Shown piece after piece: positions 7,447 to 16,642 of a stretch of 64,000 nt of DNA. The stretch's first letter is position 1. Every line of letters begins with the position of its first letter. Origin of the DNA: DATFVA01 sp963774455. Its GTDB lineage: Bacteria > Bacteroidota > Ignavibacteria > Ignavibacteriales > Ignavibacteriaceae. The notes under the pieces were generated by a model. That model worked only from the letters and a program-made list of their open reading frames with translations, did no database searches and was not told the DNA's origin. A program made the translations under genes and the position numbers. The stretch spans positions 62,001 through 126,000 of the forward strand of contig CAVZFD010000006.1 of assembly GCA_963774455.1 (NCBI GenBank). The letters are read 5' to 3'.

Positions 7447-8781
7447 CTATCTACCAATAATTGATTTTCTTCCGATAGAATAATATGTAAATCCCATATC
7501 TTCCATCTTGGATAAATCATAAAGATTACGTCCGTCGAAAATTACTGGTTTTTTGAGTGACTTTTTAATCTTCTCATAGTCGGGTGTCCTGAACTCATTC
7601 CATTCAGTAACGATAATCAACGCATCGGCCTCATCAAGGGCCGCATAAGGGGTTTTACAGAATTCGATTGTATCCCCGAGAATTCTGCGGGAGGTTTCCA
7701 TAGCCGCCGGATCATATGCTTTTACCTTTGCTTTATTTTCCAGCAGCGTCTGAATCAGTTTTAATGCTGGTGCTTCACGTACATCGTCAGTGTTGGGCTT
7801 AAAAGCGAGTCCCCATACCGCGAAAGTTTTTCCCGCAAGGTCCTTCTTGTAATGATTTTCAATTTTGTTAAAGAACCTGATAATCTGGTTCTTATTTATC
7901 TCGTAGACGGATTTCAGGATCTTGAAATCATATTTATTTTCCTTTGCGGTATTGATAAGTGCAATGACATCTTTCGGAAAGCATGAGCCGCCGAAACCTA
8001 CACCAGGAAAAAGAAACCTTTTGCCGATTCTTGAATCCGAACCGACACCTATCCTTACCTTATCTACTTCCGCCCCGGTGATCTCGCACAGGTTGGCGAT
8101 TTCATTCATAAAGGAAATTTTGGTTGCAAGAAATGAATTTGCGGCATACTTCGTAACCTCGGCCGACTTTTCATCCATAAAGTAGATCGGGTTGCCCGAC
8201 CTTACGAAAGGTTCATAAAGCTGCTCCATAATATCGCGGGCTTTTTCATTGCTGGTTCCGACAACCACGCGCTCCGGCTTCATAAAATCATCTACAGCCA
8301 TGCCTTCCCTTAAAAACTCCGGGTTAGAGGCAACATCGAAATCAAAATCGGGTGCGTGCTTTTTAATTGCATTCCTTACCTTATCGCTTGTACCGACAGG
8401 AACTGTACTTTTATTTACAATAACCTTAAAACCCAAACCGGGATTGCCTTTAAACATCTTACCGAGGTCATCAGAAACCTTTAAAACATACTGAAGATCA
8501 GCGCTCCCGTCGTCATCCTGGGGGGTGGGAAGGCACAGGAAAACAAGTACGGAATGCTTAACCGCTTCCTCAAGTTCTGTGGTAAATTTAAGTCTTCCGA
8601 CCTTTAAATTTCTATCGATAAGCAAATCAAGTCCCGGTTCGTAAATCGGCACTATACCCTTTTTTAATTTCTTTACTTTTTCAGCATCGATATCAACACA
8701 GTAAACGGTATTACCGGTTTCGGCAAAACATGTGCCCGTTACCAGTCCTACATACCCGGTTCCAACAATAGCTATATTCAT
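7447..8781 (-). CDS. ugd: UDP-glucose 6-dehydrogenase
   Basis: The 444-residue enzyme oxidises UDP-glucose to UDP-glucuronate with two NAD+. The Rossmann motif G-T-G-Y-V-G (residues 7-12) opens the protein. The catalytic cysteine is C267 in G-V-G-F-G-G-S-C-F-P-K-D, and the C-terminal UDP-binding domain has W-G-L-A-F-K-P-N-T-D-D-V-R-E. Length is normal. The stop codon abuts the start of the NusG paralogue. UDP-glucuronate is a precursor for capsule, exopolysaccharide or modified lipid A, in line with that neighbour. A GDP-mannose dehydrogenase is the nearest alternative but the sequence matches UDP-glucose enzymes better. Confidence 0.92.
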   Translation of the reverse strand: MNIAIVGTGYVGLVTGTCFAETGNTVYCVDIDAEKVKKLKKGIVPIYEPGLDLLIDRNLKVGRLKFTTELEEAVKHSVLVFLCLPTPQDDDGSADLQYVLKVSDDLGKMFKGNPGLGFKVIVNKSTVPVGTSDKVRNAIKKHAPDFDFDVASNPEFLREGMAVDDFMKPERVVVGTSNEKARDIMEQLYEPFVRSGNPIYFMDEKSAEVTKYAANSFLATKISFMNEIANLCEITGAEVDKVRIGVGSDSRIGKRFLFPGVGFGGSCFPKDVIALINTAKENKYDFKILKSVYEINKNQIIRFFNKIENHYKKDLAGKTFAVWGLAFKPNTDDVREAPALKLIQTLLENKAKVKAYDPAAMETSRRILGDTIEFCKTPYAALDEADALIIVTEWNEFRTPDYEKIKKSLKKPVIFDGRNLYDLSKMEDMGFTYYSIGRKSIIGR

Positions 8782-8818
8782 TAAGTTTTTCTATTCCTTT
8801 ATAATTTAACTTTAATAT

Positions 8819-10312
8819 TCAGATATCCTGCAGTTCTGATCTCAGGTCAGTGCCCTTTAAAGATTTTTTTAAGATTTTCTTAACACCAAGGTTCTTGTAA
8901 CGTGCAGCAGACTGGTCCGGCAGATCTTCAGCAAATAAACAAACGGGTATTCCGGCTGTCCGGTTCTCCGCCTGGAGTATTTCCATAAACTGAATTCCAT
9001 CCATCAGCTGCATTTTATCATTCAGGATTATCGTGGAGGGCATTTTCGATTTTATCTCATCAATAGCTTCAAAACCATTCGGGCAGGTTCTGACAGAATA
9101 GGAAGGTTTTAATTCTTGAATCAGATTTTTGATTTCAGAGCAGAGTCCATTCTCTATCCCCACCAATAAGATATTTTCCCTGAAAAGGGGAAATGTAAAA
9201 TGAAATTCAGAACCTGATTCTGATTCAGAAAAATACCAGATTTCTCCGCCGTGTTTTTCGATAATCTCCCGGCATAGAATAAGTCCCAGTCCCGTACCTT
9301 TTTCCCCGCCTGTTCCCTGCGTCGAAAATATCTTATTTATCTGAAAAAGCTTATGCTTATTTGGTTCGGGAATTCCTTTCCCTCTATCCCTGATAACGAA
9401 TTCAACAAACTTTTCATTAAAAGGTGAAGTTTTGATATCTATACTCTTGTTTTCGGAAGAATACTTTATAGAATTCTCAAGCAGGTTTAACAGAACCTTG
9501 GAGAACAATATTTCATCTGCTTCTATATACATATCTGACGGAACATAAACCCTGATCTCAATATTTTTCCTGACAGCCTCACCGGTAAGAGAAGACACAG
9601 CATTATACACGGCATTTCTAACGTCCATTTTAGCGAGTTCCGTATGAGATCTTCCGGTTCTTAAGCGCGACCAATCGAGCAGGTTATTAATAAGCTTCAG
9701 CTGTTTAACGGAAGAAGAATGAATCAGGTTCAGGTATTCGTTCTTCTCGGATTCCGGCAGTTTTGGCTCGTTCAGAAGTATCTCGGAGAAGCCCAGGATA
9801 CTTGTAAAAGGGGAACGAAGATCGTGCGAGAGGATTGCAATAAAATCATCCTTTGAATAATTAGCATCCCGCAGCCTCCTGATCTCATCATTCAATGCTG
9901 ATTCTCTGTTCTTCAGGTCAGATATATTCTGTACAATACCGAATGCATTCTTCAGTTTACCGGAAGGATATTTTTCCGCATAAACCAATTCTCTTACCCA
10001 GATATTTGTATTATGCTTATTTACTATCCTGTAGTCGGCGGTATACTGATTCAATGAAGAATTATTTATGAGATCATTGAATTTTATTCTTAAGGGTTCA
10101 ATATCTTCTTCATGAACCAGGTTATACCATTTCCCGCGCATTCCTCTGAGTTCAGAAGGATCAAACCCGGTGACTAAGGCAACATTTTCAGAATAATTAA
10201 TTTCCTCAATGTCCTCTTCAAGGGTCAGAAGCCAGGTAAACCTGTCCTCAAATTCACAATAGTTTCCGGATAAAAGGTCAGCGGGAAGGCTTTGAAGTGT
10301 ATGTTTTTCCAA
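8819..10312 (-). CDS. Soluble PAS histidine kinase with degenerate C-terminal receiver
   Basis: The 497-residue protein has no membrane segment. A PAS/PAC domain (about 25-135) is followed by a HisKA domain with phospho-acceptor H163 in I-L-S-H-D-L-R-S-P-F. The ATPase domain has the N box at N276-N280, D-R-G-K-G-I-P at 309-315 and G-T-G-L-G-L at 339-344. Residues about 378-497 have a receiver fold. Its acidic pair is replaced (I-L-L-V-G-I-E-N-G), and the site aligned with the phospho-aspartate is N431 with D432 shifted by one, so it probably cannot be phosphorylated normally. No response regulator lies beside it, making it an orphan kinase. Confidence 0.88.
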   Translation of the reverse strand: MEKHTLQSLPADLLSGNYCEFEDRFTWLLTLEEDIEEINYSENVALVTGFDPSELRGMRGKWYNLVHEEDIEPLRIKFNDLINNSSLNQYTADYRIVNKHNTNIWVRELVYAEKYPSGKLKNAFGIVQNISDLKNRESALNDEIRRLRDANYSKDDFIAILSHDLRSPFTSILGFSEILLNEPKLPESEKNEYLNLIHSSSVKQLKLINNLLDWSRLRTGRSHTELAKMDVRNAVYNAVSSLTGEAVRKNIEIRVYVPSDMYIEADEILFSKVLLNLLENSIKYSSENKSIDIKTSPFNEKFVEFVIRDRGKGIPEPNKHKLFQINKIFSTQGTGGEKGTGLGLILCREIIEKHGGEIWYFSESESGSEFHFTFPLFRENILLVGIENGLCSEIKNLIQELKPSYSVRTCPNGFEAIDEIKSKMPSTIILNDKMQLMDGIQFMEILQAENRTAGIPVCLFAEDLPDQSAARYKNLGVKKILKKSLKGTDLRSELQDI

Positions 10313-10538
10313 ATTAAATCTGCTTTTTTATCTTCTGATACTTACAAACTTTATAAATAAACAACGTTAAATATAAAAATAATCCCTCCATCAGAAAAAT
10401 TAATAATCCATCTCCGGGAATCTCCTATAACATAAATTCGGGGTGCATTTCTCATATCCTTGATCTTCAGAATTCTTACAGGAATGAACTCTCCATCTGC
10501 TTTGCAGCAGGGATTCGTCTTTAAATTAAAAAATAAAA

Positions 10539-10666
10539 TTGACTTTTATTTTTTTTTTTTCTATATTGTAGTAGGAATCAAAGGGATTCTGATAAAAAGT
10601 ATTTGCGCTGCTATTTATTTTGAATACCTTAGAACTTTAAACTAATAATTTGTCACGGGGTTTAGT
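10539..10666 (+). promoter_or_regulatory. Shared cassette promoter and leader, copy 1
   Basis: TTGACT (10539-10544) and TATATT (10562-10567) are separated by 17 bases that are almost all T. The following leader of about 100 bases is nearly identical to the leaders before the lipoprotein at 32703 (minus strand) and the remnant at 56194. It contains AAGGGATTCTGATAAAAAG and TTTGCGCTGCT. The segments ATTCT...AGTATT and AATACC...AGAA could pair into a stem-loop in the RNA. CACGGGGTTTAGT lies just before the ATG. Conservation across three loci whose coding parts have diverged argues that it is a functional promoter and 5' untranslated region. Confidence 0.7.
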
Positions 10667-11998
10667 ATGAAGATTCTATTGTTGTCTGCGGCGTTATTAA
10701 TTTCATCTCTTGTTTTATGCTCCTGCAAAAAGGATAATCCAATCCGGCCTGAAAATCAGCAGCCATTAAATTTAGTCTTGGAAGATACAAGCTGCACAGA
10801 AGCCTGGATAAAACTATCAGCTGCAAATATAAGTTTACCTGCAGAAGTAATTCTAAGGCAGGATGATAGCGCAGCTCAGACTATCAGTCTGAATAGTGCA
10901 GATACATTACTATATGTAAATTCACTCCTTCCAAACCATACATACAAATTCCAATCAGTCATACAGTCAATCAACCAATCAAGCAACCTGCTTAACGTTA
11001 CAACTATGGACACCACTTCTCACAACTTCACTTTTGAAACTTTTACTTTTGGCGGAACAGCAGGCAGCAGCACATTATACGATTGTGCAATAATAGGTGA
11101 GAATGACATTTGGGCTGTTGGTGAGATTTACGTTGCGGATACAAGCCAAAATGGCTACACGATGTACAATGCTGTTCATTGGGATGGGAGTATCTGGACA
11201 ACAAAAAGAATTTCAGTTAATTACAAAGGAAACTTGATTACACCTCCACTATATGGAATTTACTCTTTTTCTGCAAATAACATTTGGCTCTCCTCCGGGG
11301 TTCCAATTCACGGAGATGGCACAAATTGGGTTCAGTATCATTTATTTGATATGGGAATTTTAGGACAAGATGATGGTTATCTAACTAAAATATGGGGTAG
11401 CTCACCGGATAACATATATTTTGTGGGCACCCTTGGAACTATCGCCCACTACCAAAATGGGCAGTGGAGCAGAGTAGAAAGCGGAACGGATTTGAATATA
11501 AACGATATTTATGGTGCTTTTAATGAAAAAACCAATGAGTATGAAATACTTGCTGTGGCTACTGATTATCCGAGCGGTATAGAAAAAGCTATCCTATCAA
11601 TACGAAATGATATGGTTGTACAAGTTTCAACTAATCCAATTATGTGGCCTTTGTTTACAATCTGGTTTATACCAGCCCGCGGATATTACTCCGCAGGGAG
11701 TGGAATTTATCAAAAACATCTCATACAGGATAGTTCCTGGAATAATAAAGTCCTCGATATTACGACCTTTACAACAACATCTATGAGAGGTAATAATACA
11801 AACGATGTGGTAGGAGTTGGTGCATTTGGAGATTTAGTTCATTTTAACGGCTTAAGTTGGAAAAATAACTACTCCGAACCATTACTAAATAATGGTTCAT
11901 ATACGGATGTAGCGATGAGGGGAGACCTGGTTGTAGCCTCAGGTTCCAGTCAAGCATCATTAAACTCAGAAGCAGTAATACTAATAGGGAGGAGGTAA
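10667..11998 (+). CDS. Cassette lipoprotein with FN3-like segment and propeller-type repeats (copy 0)
   Basis: The 443-residue protein has a lipoprotein signal ending L-C-S-C with lipidation at C20, followed by K-K-D-N-P, the same N-terminus as the other cassette lipoproteins. Residues about 32-112 form a fibronectin type III-like segment (E-D-T-S-C-T-E-A-W-I-K-L-S-A). The rest carries repeats of the kind W-G-S-S-P-D-N-I-Y-F-V-G and H-W-D-G-x-x-W, suggesting a beta-propeller. It is intact, has the shared leader and precedes a T9SS exoprotein gene. It probably stays anchored to the outer membrane. Its sequence is well diverged from the copies at 26-39 kb. The molecular role is unknown. Confidence 0.8.
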   Translation: MKILLLSAALLISSLVLCSCKKDNPIRPENQQPLNLVLEDTSCTEAWIKLSAANISLPAEVILRQDDSAAQTISLNSADTLLYVNSLLPNHTYKFQSVIQSINQSSNLLNVTTMDTTSHNFTFETFTFGGTAGSSTLYDCAIIGENDIWAVGEIYVADTSQNGYTMYNAVHWDGSIWTTKRISVNYKGNLITPPLYGIYSFSANNIWLSSGVPIHGDGTNWVQYHLFDMGILGQDDGYLTKIWGSSPDNIYFVGTLGTIAHYQNGQWSRVESGTDLNINDIYGAFNEKTNEYEILAVATDYPSGIEKAILSIRNDMVVQVSTNPIMWPLFTIWFIPARGYYSAGSGIYQKHLIQDSSWNNKVLDITTFTTTSMRGNNTNDVVGVGAFGDLVHFNGLSWKNNYSEPLLNNGSYTDVAMRGDLVVASGSSQASLNSEAVILIGRR

Positions 11999-12026
11999 AA
12001 ATGAGCCCGCCGAATTATGTAAAAAA

Positions 12027-12056
12027 TGTGTAGCGATGCGCTAACATCGCTACACA
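12027..12056. repeat. Perfect 12-base inverted repeat between lipoprotein and exoprotein genes
   Basis: TGTGTAGCGATG (12027-12038) and its exact complement CATCGCTACACA (12045-12056) flank a six-base loop. It looks like a dispersed palindromic (REP-like) element, or a structure lowering read-through to the exoprotein gene. A second, weaker hairpin (AATGATTCT...GAATCATT, about 12086-12106) is followed by a short T run at 12112-12118. None of the other cassettes has this insertion; their intercistronic gap is under 20 bases. Confidence 0.6.
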
Positions 12057-12167
12057 AGAAGTACAAATAAGAAAGGTTGGGATAAAATGATTCTGAGAAT
12101 CATTCTGCCTTTTTATTTGCTGCCATAATTTAAAACATTTTTAACAAAATGATATAAGGAAAATAAT

Positions 12168-15100
12168 ATGAAAAATTATATTTTCAGCTTACTAATTATA
12201 ATTTTGCTTCAATCAACTGAAATACTCGGGCAATATAATTGGGGTCCAAATCAAACGATTACAGAAGGAGTTTACATAGGGATCTGCATGGTGCAATTTT
12301 CGGCGGGAATCTGGAACAGCTTAACACACAATTCAAAATTGGTCGTGAATCTGGCCCAACAATTTGGAGAGATGTTTATCAATGGAATATCCCCGATGAA
12401 GAAATCCCTGATAATTCTACTATAAAATTTAGTCCGTTTATATTTAATTATACAAATGGCAGTACAACATCTGATCTATTCGCAAATTTCTATAATATTA
12501 GCTATGATATGATAAGCGAAGATAATTTTGATAATATTTTTATGGAGATGTATTATGAAATCAATCCTATACGGGCTCAAGTATGGGAGACTATAATAAT
12601 ATTACATTTGAATCATCGGATCCTAATGCTACGTTTAACAAAGCTATTCAAAATATGCTGCCAAATAATAAATTCGTCCTTGGAATAAAATGGGGAAATG
12701 ATACATACAATAATAATAATAACTGGAATATCAATAACTACTCCTTAACCTTATATATAGAATATACACCTCCGATTCAATCAGTCACCGTGGAGCAAAA
12801 ACTTTCAAATGATTCGAATGTAGATTCGGTTGGGTTATGGAATTCTTCTGAAAGTAAATTCGAAAATTTTTTAGTACCTGGCAATTTCGGTTGGCAAACG
12901 ACATCATCCAAAACTTTACGCGGCTCACAAAAATTACTGAGCGATCAGAAGTATTTTCATTGGGAAAATAATTCATTGGTTGATAATGATGTTTCAAACC
13001 ATAAGACATTTCAGATTATTCCAACCACATCGAATCTAACTTCGCGTTTTAATCCAACCTACCAAGGCATAACTATACAAAACTCTCTTGAGGGAACTCA
13101 AATCGATCCCGGAGCAGATTCAATAAGGTTTGCCGATCCCTGGTATATCGATTATGCTGATCCTGCTTATGGAGAAAGTTCGAGGAATCGCGGTATGAAA
13201 AATACGTGTACAGATGCTTTGCAATACAGACAAAGAACATCGCCATTTTATCCGGATAACAACTATGTGTATCAAAACGGAAATGATCCCTCCCACGCAT
13301 ACCAGGGTGTCTTCCTGCATCAAGACCCTAACTTTCTTCCAAATGTTCCGATTACTACTCCGTGCAGGCGATAAATTCACAGGACATACCTGTAGGAGGT
13401 GCAATAGGGACAAGAAAGTTTTATTTCCAAAACTGGTCTGCTGAACCTTCAAACGGTGCTTCATTCCAAAGTGCAACATCTTTAACAAGCGGGGTTGTAT
13501 TTAACAGTGATGGGGTAACGGTTAGTGCCAATCTTCACGGCCAAGGATTATCAAATACCTCTGACGGTATTTCAACTCCCAATCAAAGAAAAATTGTAAG
13601 AACCGCCGATGGCAAATTTCACCGTGTTTATGAAAGTATGGACCACGTCTGGTATGAAATGAGCAGTAATAATGGACAGACCTGGACGTTAATGAATGAC
13701 GGAGAACCCGCTTGACGATGGAAGTGGTGAAAATCCTTCCATTGCGGGTGTTCGTATTGATAATATCTACGATTATGTGGTTGTTGTATTTCAACAGAAT
13801 GAGCGGAGGAATAGCTGACTTTGACTATTCAATTCAACTTAATGTTTTCGGTGGTCTTATGCCGAATAATCCCTTATTAGGTTACCAAAGAATACAAACA
13901 AAGACAATTTATAGTTCAGGATATCAATATTCTCATACTGAAGCAACACCGGTTCTGGCTATTAGACCGGTGTAAACACTGCTTCAGTGGAAGTTGTTTG
14001 GCATACAAATGAAGGACTTCGCATTCAGGACGGAGGATTATCCTATTTAAATTCACCGCCTTACAATACGGTATTATCACCCTATATGGTGCCTAATACT
14101 ACATTAAGCTCAATTAATCCATCTATAGCTACCCATATTCAAAACAATACCCCGGGTTATTTTTATCTGGTTTGGGAGGAAAATCACATTATTAAATATA
14201 TCGATTTTCATTCCAGACAGTTTTCTCAAATGATTTCTGTCTCTAATTTCGATGGGTATACTACTGACGAAACGCCATCTCTGATTGCCCTGGATGATAA
14301 CCTGGCCCGGATCTGCTGGAAGGGAACACGGTTTGTCTCGCAAATTGATCCCGATACTAAAACTGATAATTCTTACTGGGATATCAGAACTATTTTCAAG
14401 GGAATCAACAGCAACCGTTACTGGTATTTCGGAAATAATGTTACCTCACCAAATATAAATAAAGCAGATGATCAGGGTTATTATGGTATAATCTGGAATC
14501 AGAACGAAAATTCCACATACTTTGCTGACAATAGCCTTAGCACGATCCGCCAGATCAACGGACTTCCCGGCAGTGATGTCTCATTAAGCAATGGACCCAC
14601 CAGTTCTGATATGTATGCGGATATTTTTAATACTGCCTCAGCACCCTATTACCTTGAAAACCTCAAATAGCCTTAATAGTTATTACATTCCTCAGAAGCC
14701 TACTGCTTATTATTTTGCCAGCGGAAGGGAGGGTACGATAATCAAGGATTCTGCACAGTTCTATTTTGCATTGGGGGATATTATTGTTGACGATCAGGCG
14801 GTTGATTTTGTTGAAATACCTGACAGCATAATTTTTAATTCAAACGAAGCTCTAAATACCTGGCTGATCAGTGAGGATTTTCAGCTGACCAATAATTCCA
14901 GTTTCCAATACAGCATACAATATGGAATCGGCGATTCCAGTTCTGCAGCTGCCTGCCTTGCTAATTTAAATAGTTACGTAAATTTCAAACTGCATTTGGT
15001 TGATGCACAGACATCAGAGGTAATCGGAACCTATGATGAAGTAACTTTTGATCAGTCTAATATTTATCAGTACAGCAGTCTGTCTTACCAGGTAAATACC

Positions 15101-15515
15101 TCAGGGATTGGTAACCGAACTGTTTATTTAAGACTAGTGACTGATGATGATATAAATGCCGGATATTCTCTTGGTGAGATATATGCTGCAGATAACGCAT
15201 TAGGAAAAGCAACTGTTAAAACGAAAAATTACGATGGATTAAACTCTGTTACGGAGTATACTCTTTCTCAGAACTTCCCGAATCCATTCAACCCGGCAAC
15301 GACTATAAACTATCAGATACCTGAGACATGGATTTGTAACACTTAAGATATATGATATACTCGGGAAAGAAGTCACGACACTTGTCAACGAGCAGAAGAA
15401 TCAGGGAAGATACTCGATTAACTTTGATGCCTCGAGGCTGGCAAGCGGTGTATATATATACCAGCTGCGGGCTAATGATTACGTAAGCTCGAAGAAGATG
15501 CTGCTTTTGAAGTAA
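12168..15515 (+). pseudogene. T9SS-exported cassette exoprotein, multiply frameshifted (copy 0)
   Basis: A signal peptide (M-K-N-Y-I-F-S-L-L...G-Q) starts at 12168. The coherent protein sequence then passes through all three frames, with at least eight shifts near 12290, 12590, 13362, 13712, 13800, 13972, 14660 and 15326. The pieces include W-R-D-V-Y-Q-W-N-I-P, an Asp-box-like S-N-N-G-Q-T-W (about 13666-13686), the domain that precedes the sorting signal in its paralogues, and N-F-P-N-P-F-N-P-A-T-T-I-N-Y. The type-A sorting domain ends K-K-M-L-L-L-K. If intact it would be about 1100 residues and cell-surface exported. The shifts could be real decay or sequence error; they are far denser than in neighbouring genes. 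Confidence 0.75.
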
Positions 15516-15555
15516 CGACATATGTCGCCTTAGGAAGCAGAAGATGATAAATTAA

Positions 15556-15593
15556 AAAGAGGCTGTCTTCAGGCAGCCTCTTTCCGATTTTTT
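15556..15593 (+). terminator. Cassette terminator, GAGGCTG family
   Basis: AAAGAGGCTG (15556-15565) pairs with CAGCCTCTTT (15574-15583), followed by CCGATTTTTT. It lies 40 bases after the exoprotein stop. The same GAGGCTG...CAGCCTC hairpin ends the exoprotein gene at 33.0 kb and the remnant at 56.9 kb, so it belongs to the cassette. Confidence 0.85.
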
Positions 15594-15623
15594 ACGATGG
15601 TACTTAAAAAAATGTTATTTTAA

Positions 15624-16535
15624 TCAGGCCTCGGTCACTTTTGCGAAGGTTCTTTTAATACCTTTATGATATTTTACTTTGGGATACCCTATGATAAGGA
15701 AAATACCGCTTTTACACTTGCTGTTTATATGATATTTTTGCTTTAGCGAAGTGCCGCCGTGTTCGAGGAAAGGATGTATACTTCCTATCATACATGTTCC
15801 AAGTCCCAGCGATTCTGCCGCAAGCATTGCATAGGAAGCCGGAATATAAGGATCAGCGCGGTCTGAATAGGGGGAACCATAAAAGTACAACGCAAGCGGG
15901 GCATTATAAAGAAGCCAGTCTTCACCCTTTTTATTCCTTTCTACTACAAAATCAATCAGCGGTACAAGAAAGGATTTATACATTTCATAGTCAGCACTCG
16001 AGATAAAAGGTCTCCAGAGAGGGAGAGTCCACTTTGAAAACATCCACTTAATGCTCTCCAGGTACCGGATGAAATCATTTGAGAATGCTTTGACCTTCTC
16101 TCTTCCTTTAAAAATAACAACTTCCACATCTGAAGGAGGAATACCCATCGGTGAGGTAACTGCTGCTTTCATGATTTTGTCGATAACTTCCTGTTCAATT
16201 ACTTTATCCTTGAAATCCCTGATACTCCTGCGCTTGAACATCAATGAATATATTTGCCCGTAATTCGCTGCAGTTTTTGCTTCGGGAAGAGGAACGAAGT
16301 CGTCCATCGTAATCGTACGACCTTCAACTTCGATGCAGTCCTCGGGACAAACAGCCACGCACTGGGCGCAGCCCACGCACCCGAATACCGGATTTTCGTC
16401 TATTGTAATTTTTCCGTTCTTCATCTGCAGTGTAAGATCTTTGCAGACTAACGAACACAGACCGCAGTCGCTGCATTGACTAAAATCAATCTTTATTTGA
16501 GCATTTTCACTGGTACGCGATGTTGTAAGAGCCAT
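15624..16535 (-). CDS. Ferredoxin-nitroreductase fusion flavoprotein
   Basis: The 303-residue protein has an N-terminal 2[4Fe-4S] ferredoxin domain (about residues 12-66), with C-S-D-C-G-L-C-S-L-V-C and C-V-G-C-A-Q-C-V-A-V-C-P. A nitroreductase-type FMN domain follows (from about 85: R-R-S-I-R-D-F-K-D-K, then A-A-V-T-S-P-M-G-I-P-P-S). Such fusions pass electrons from ferredoxin clusters to FMN and reduce unknown substrates; the family is common in anaerobes. The C-terminal A-A-E-S-L-G-L-G-T-C-M-I-G is typical of the family. It is the first of three iron-sulfur or flavin redox genes in this stretch, though 107 bases separate it from the next. Confidence 0.88.
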   Translation of the reverse strand: MALTTSRTSENAQIKIDFSQCSDCGLCSLVCKDLTLQMKNGKITIDENPVFGCVGCAQCVAVCPEDCIEVEGRTITMDDFVPLPEAKTAANYGQIYSLMFKRRSIRDFKDKVIEQEVIDKIMKAAVTSPMGIPPSDVEVVIFKGREKVKAFSNDFIRYLESIKWMFSKWTLPLWRPFISSADYEMYKSFLVPLIDFVVERNKKGEDWLLYNAPLALYFYGSPYSDRADPYIPASYAMLAAESLGLGTCMIGSIHPFLEHGGTSLKQKYHINSKCKSGIFLIIGYPKVKYHKGIKRTFAKVTEA

Positions 16536-16642
16536 ATTCCTTCCCCGGATATTTTATTCCCGTTATTTCTTCACCTGAAGATATTTGTTAAAAACCGAAG
16601 AAGCAATAACAATTTTACAGCAAATGCCTGAAAGAAAATGTC

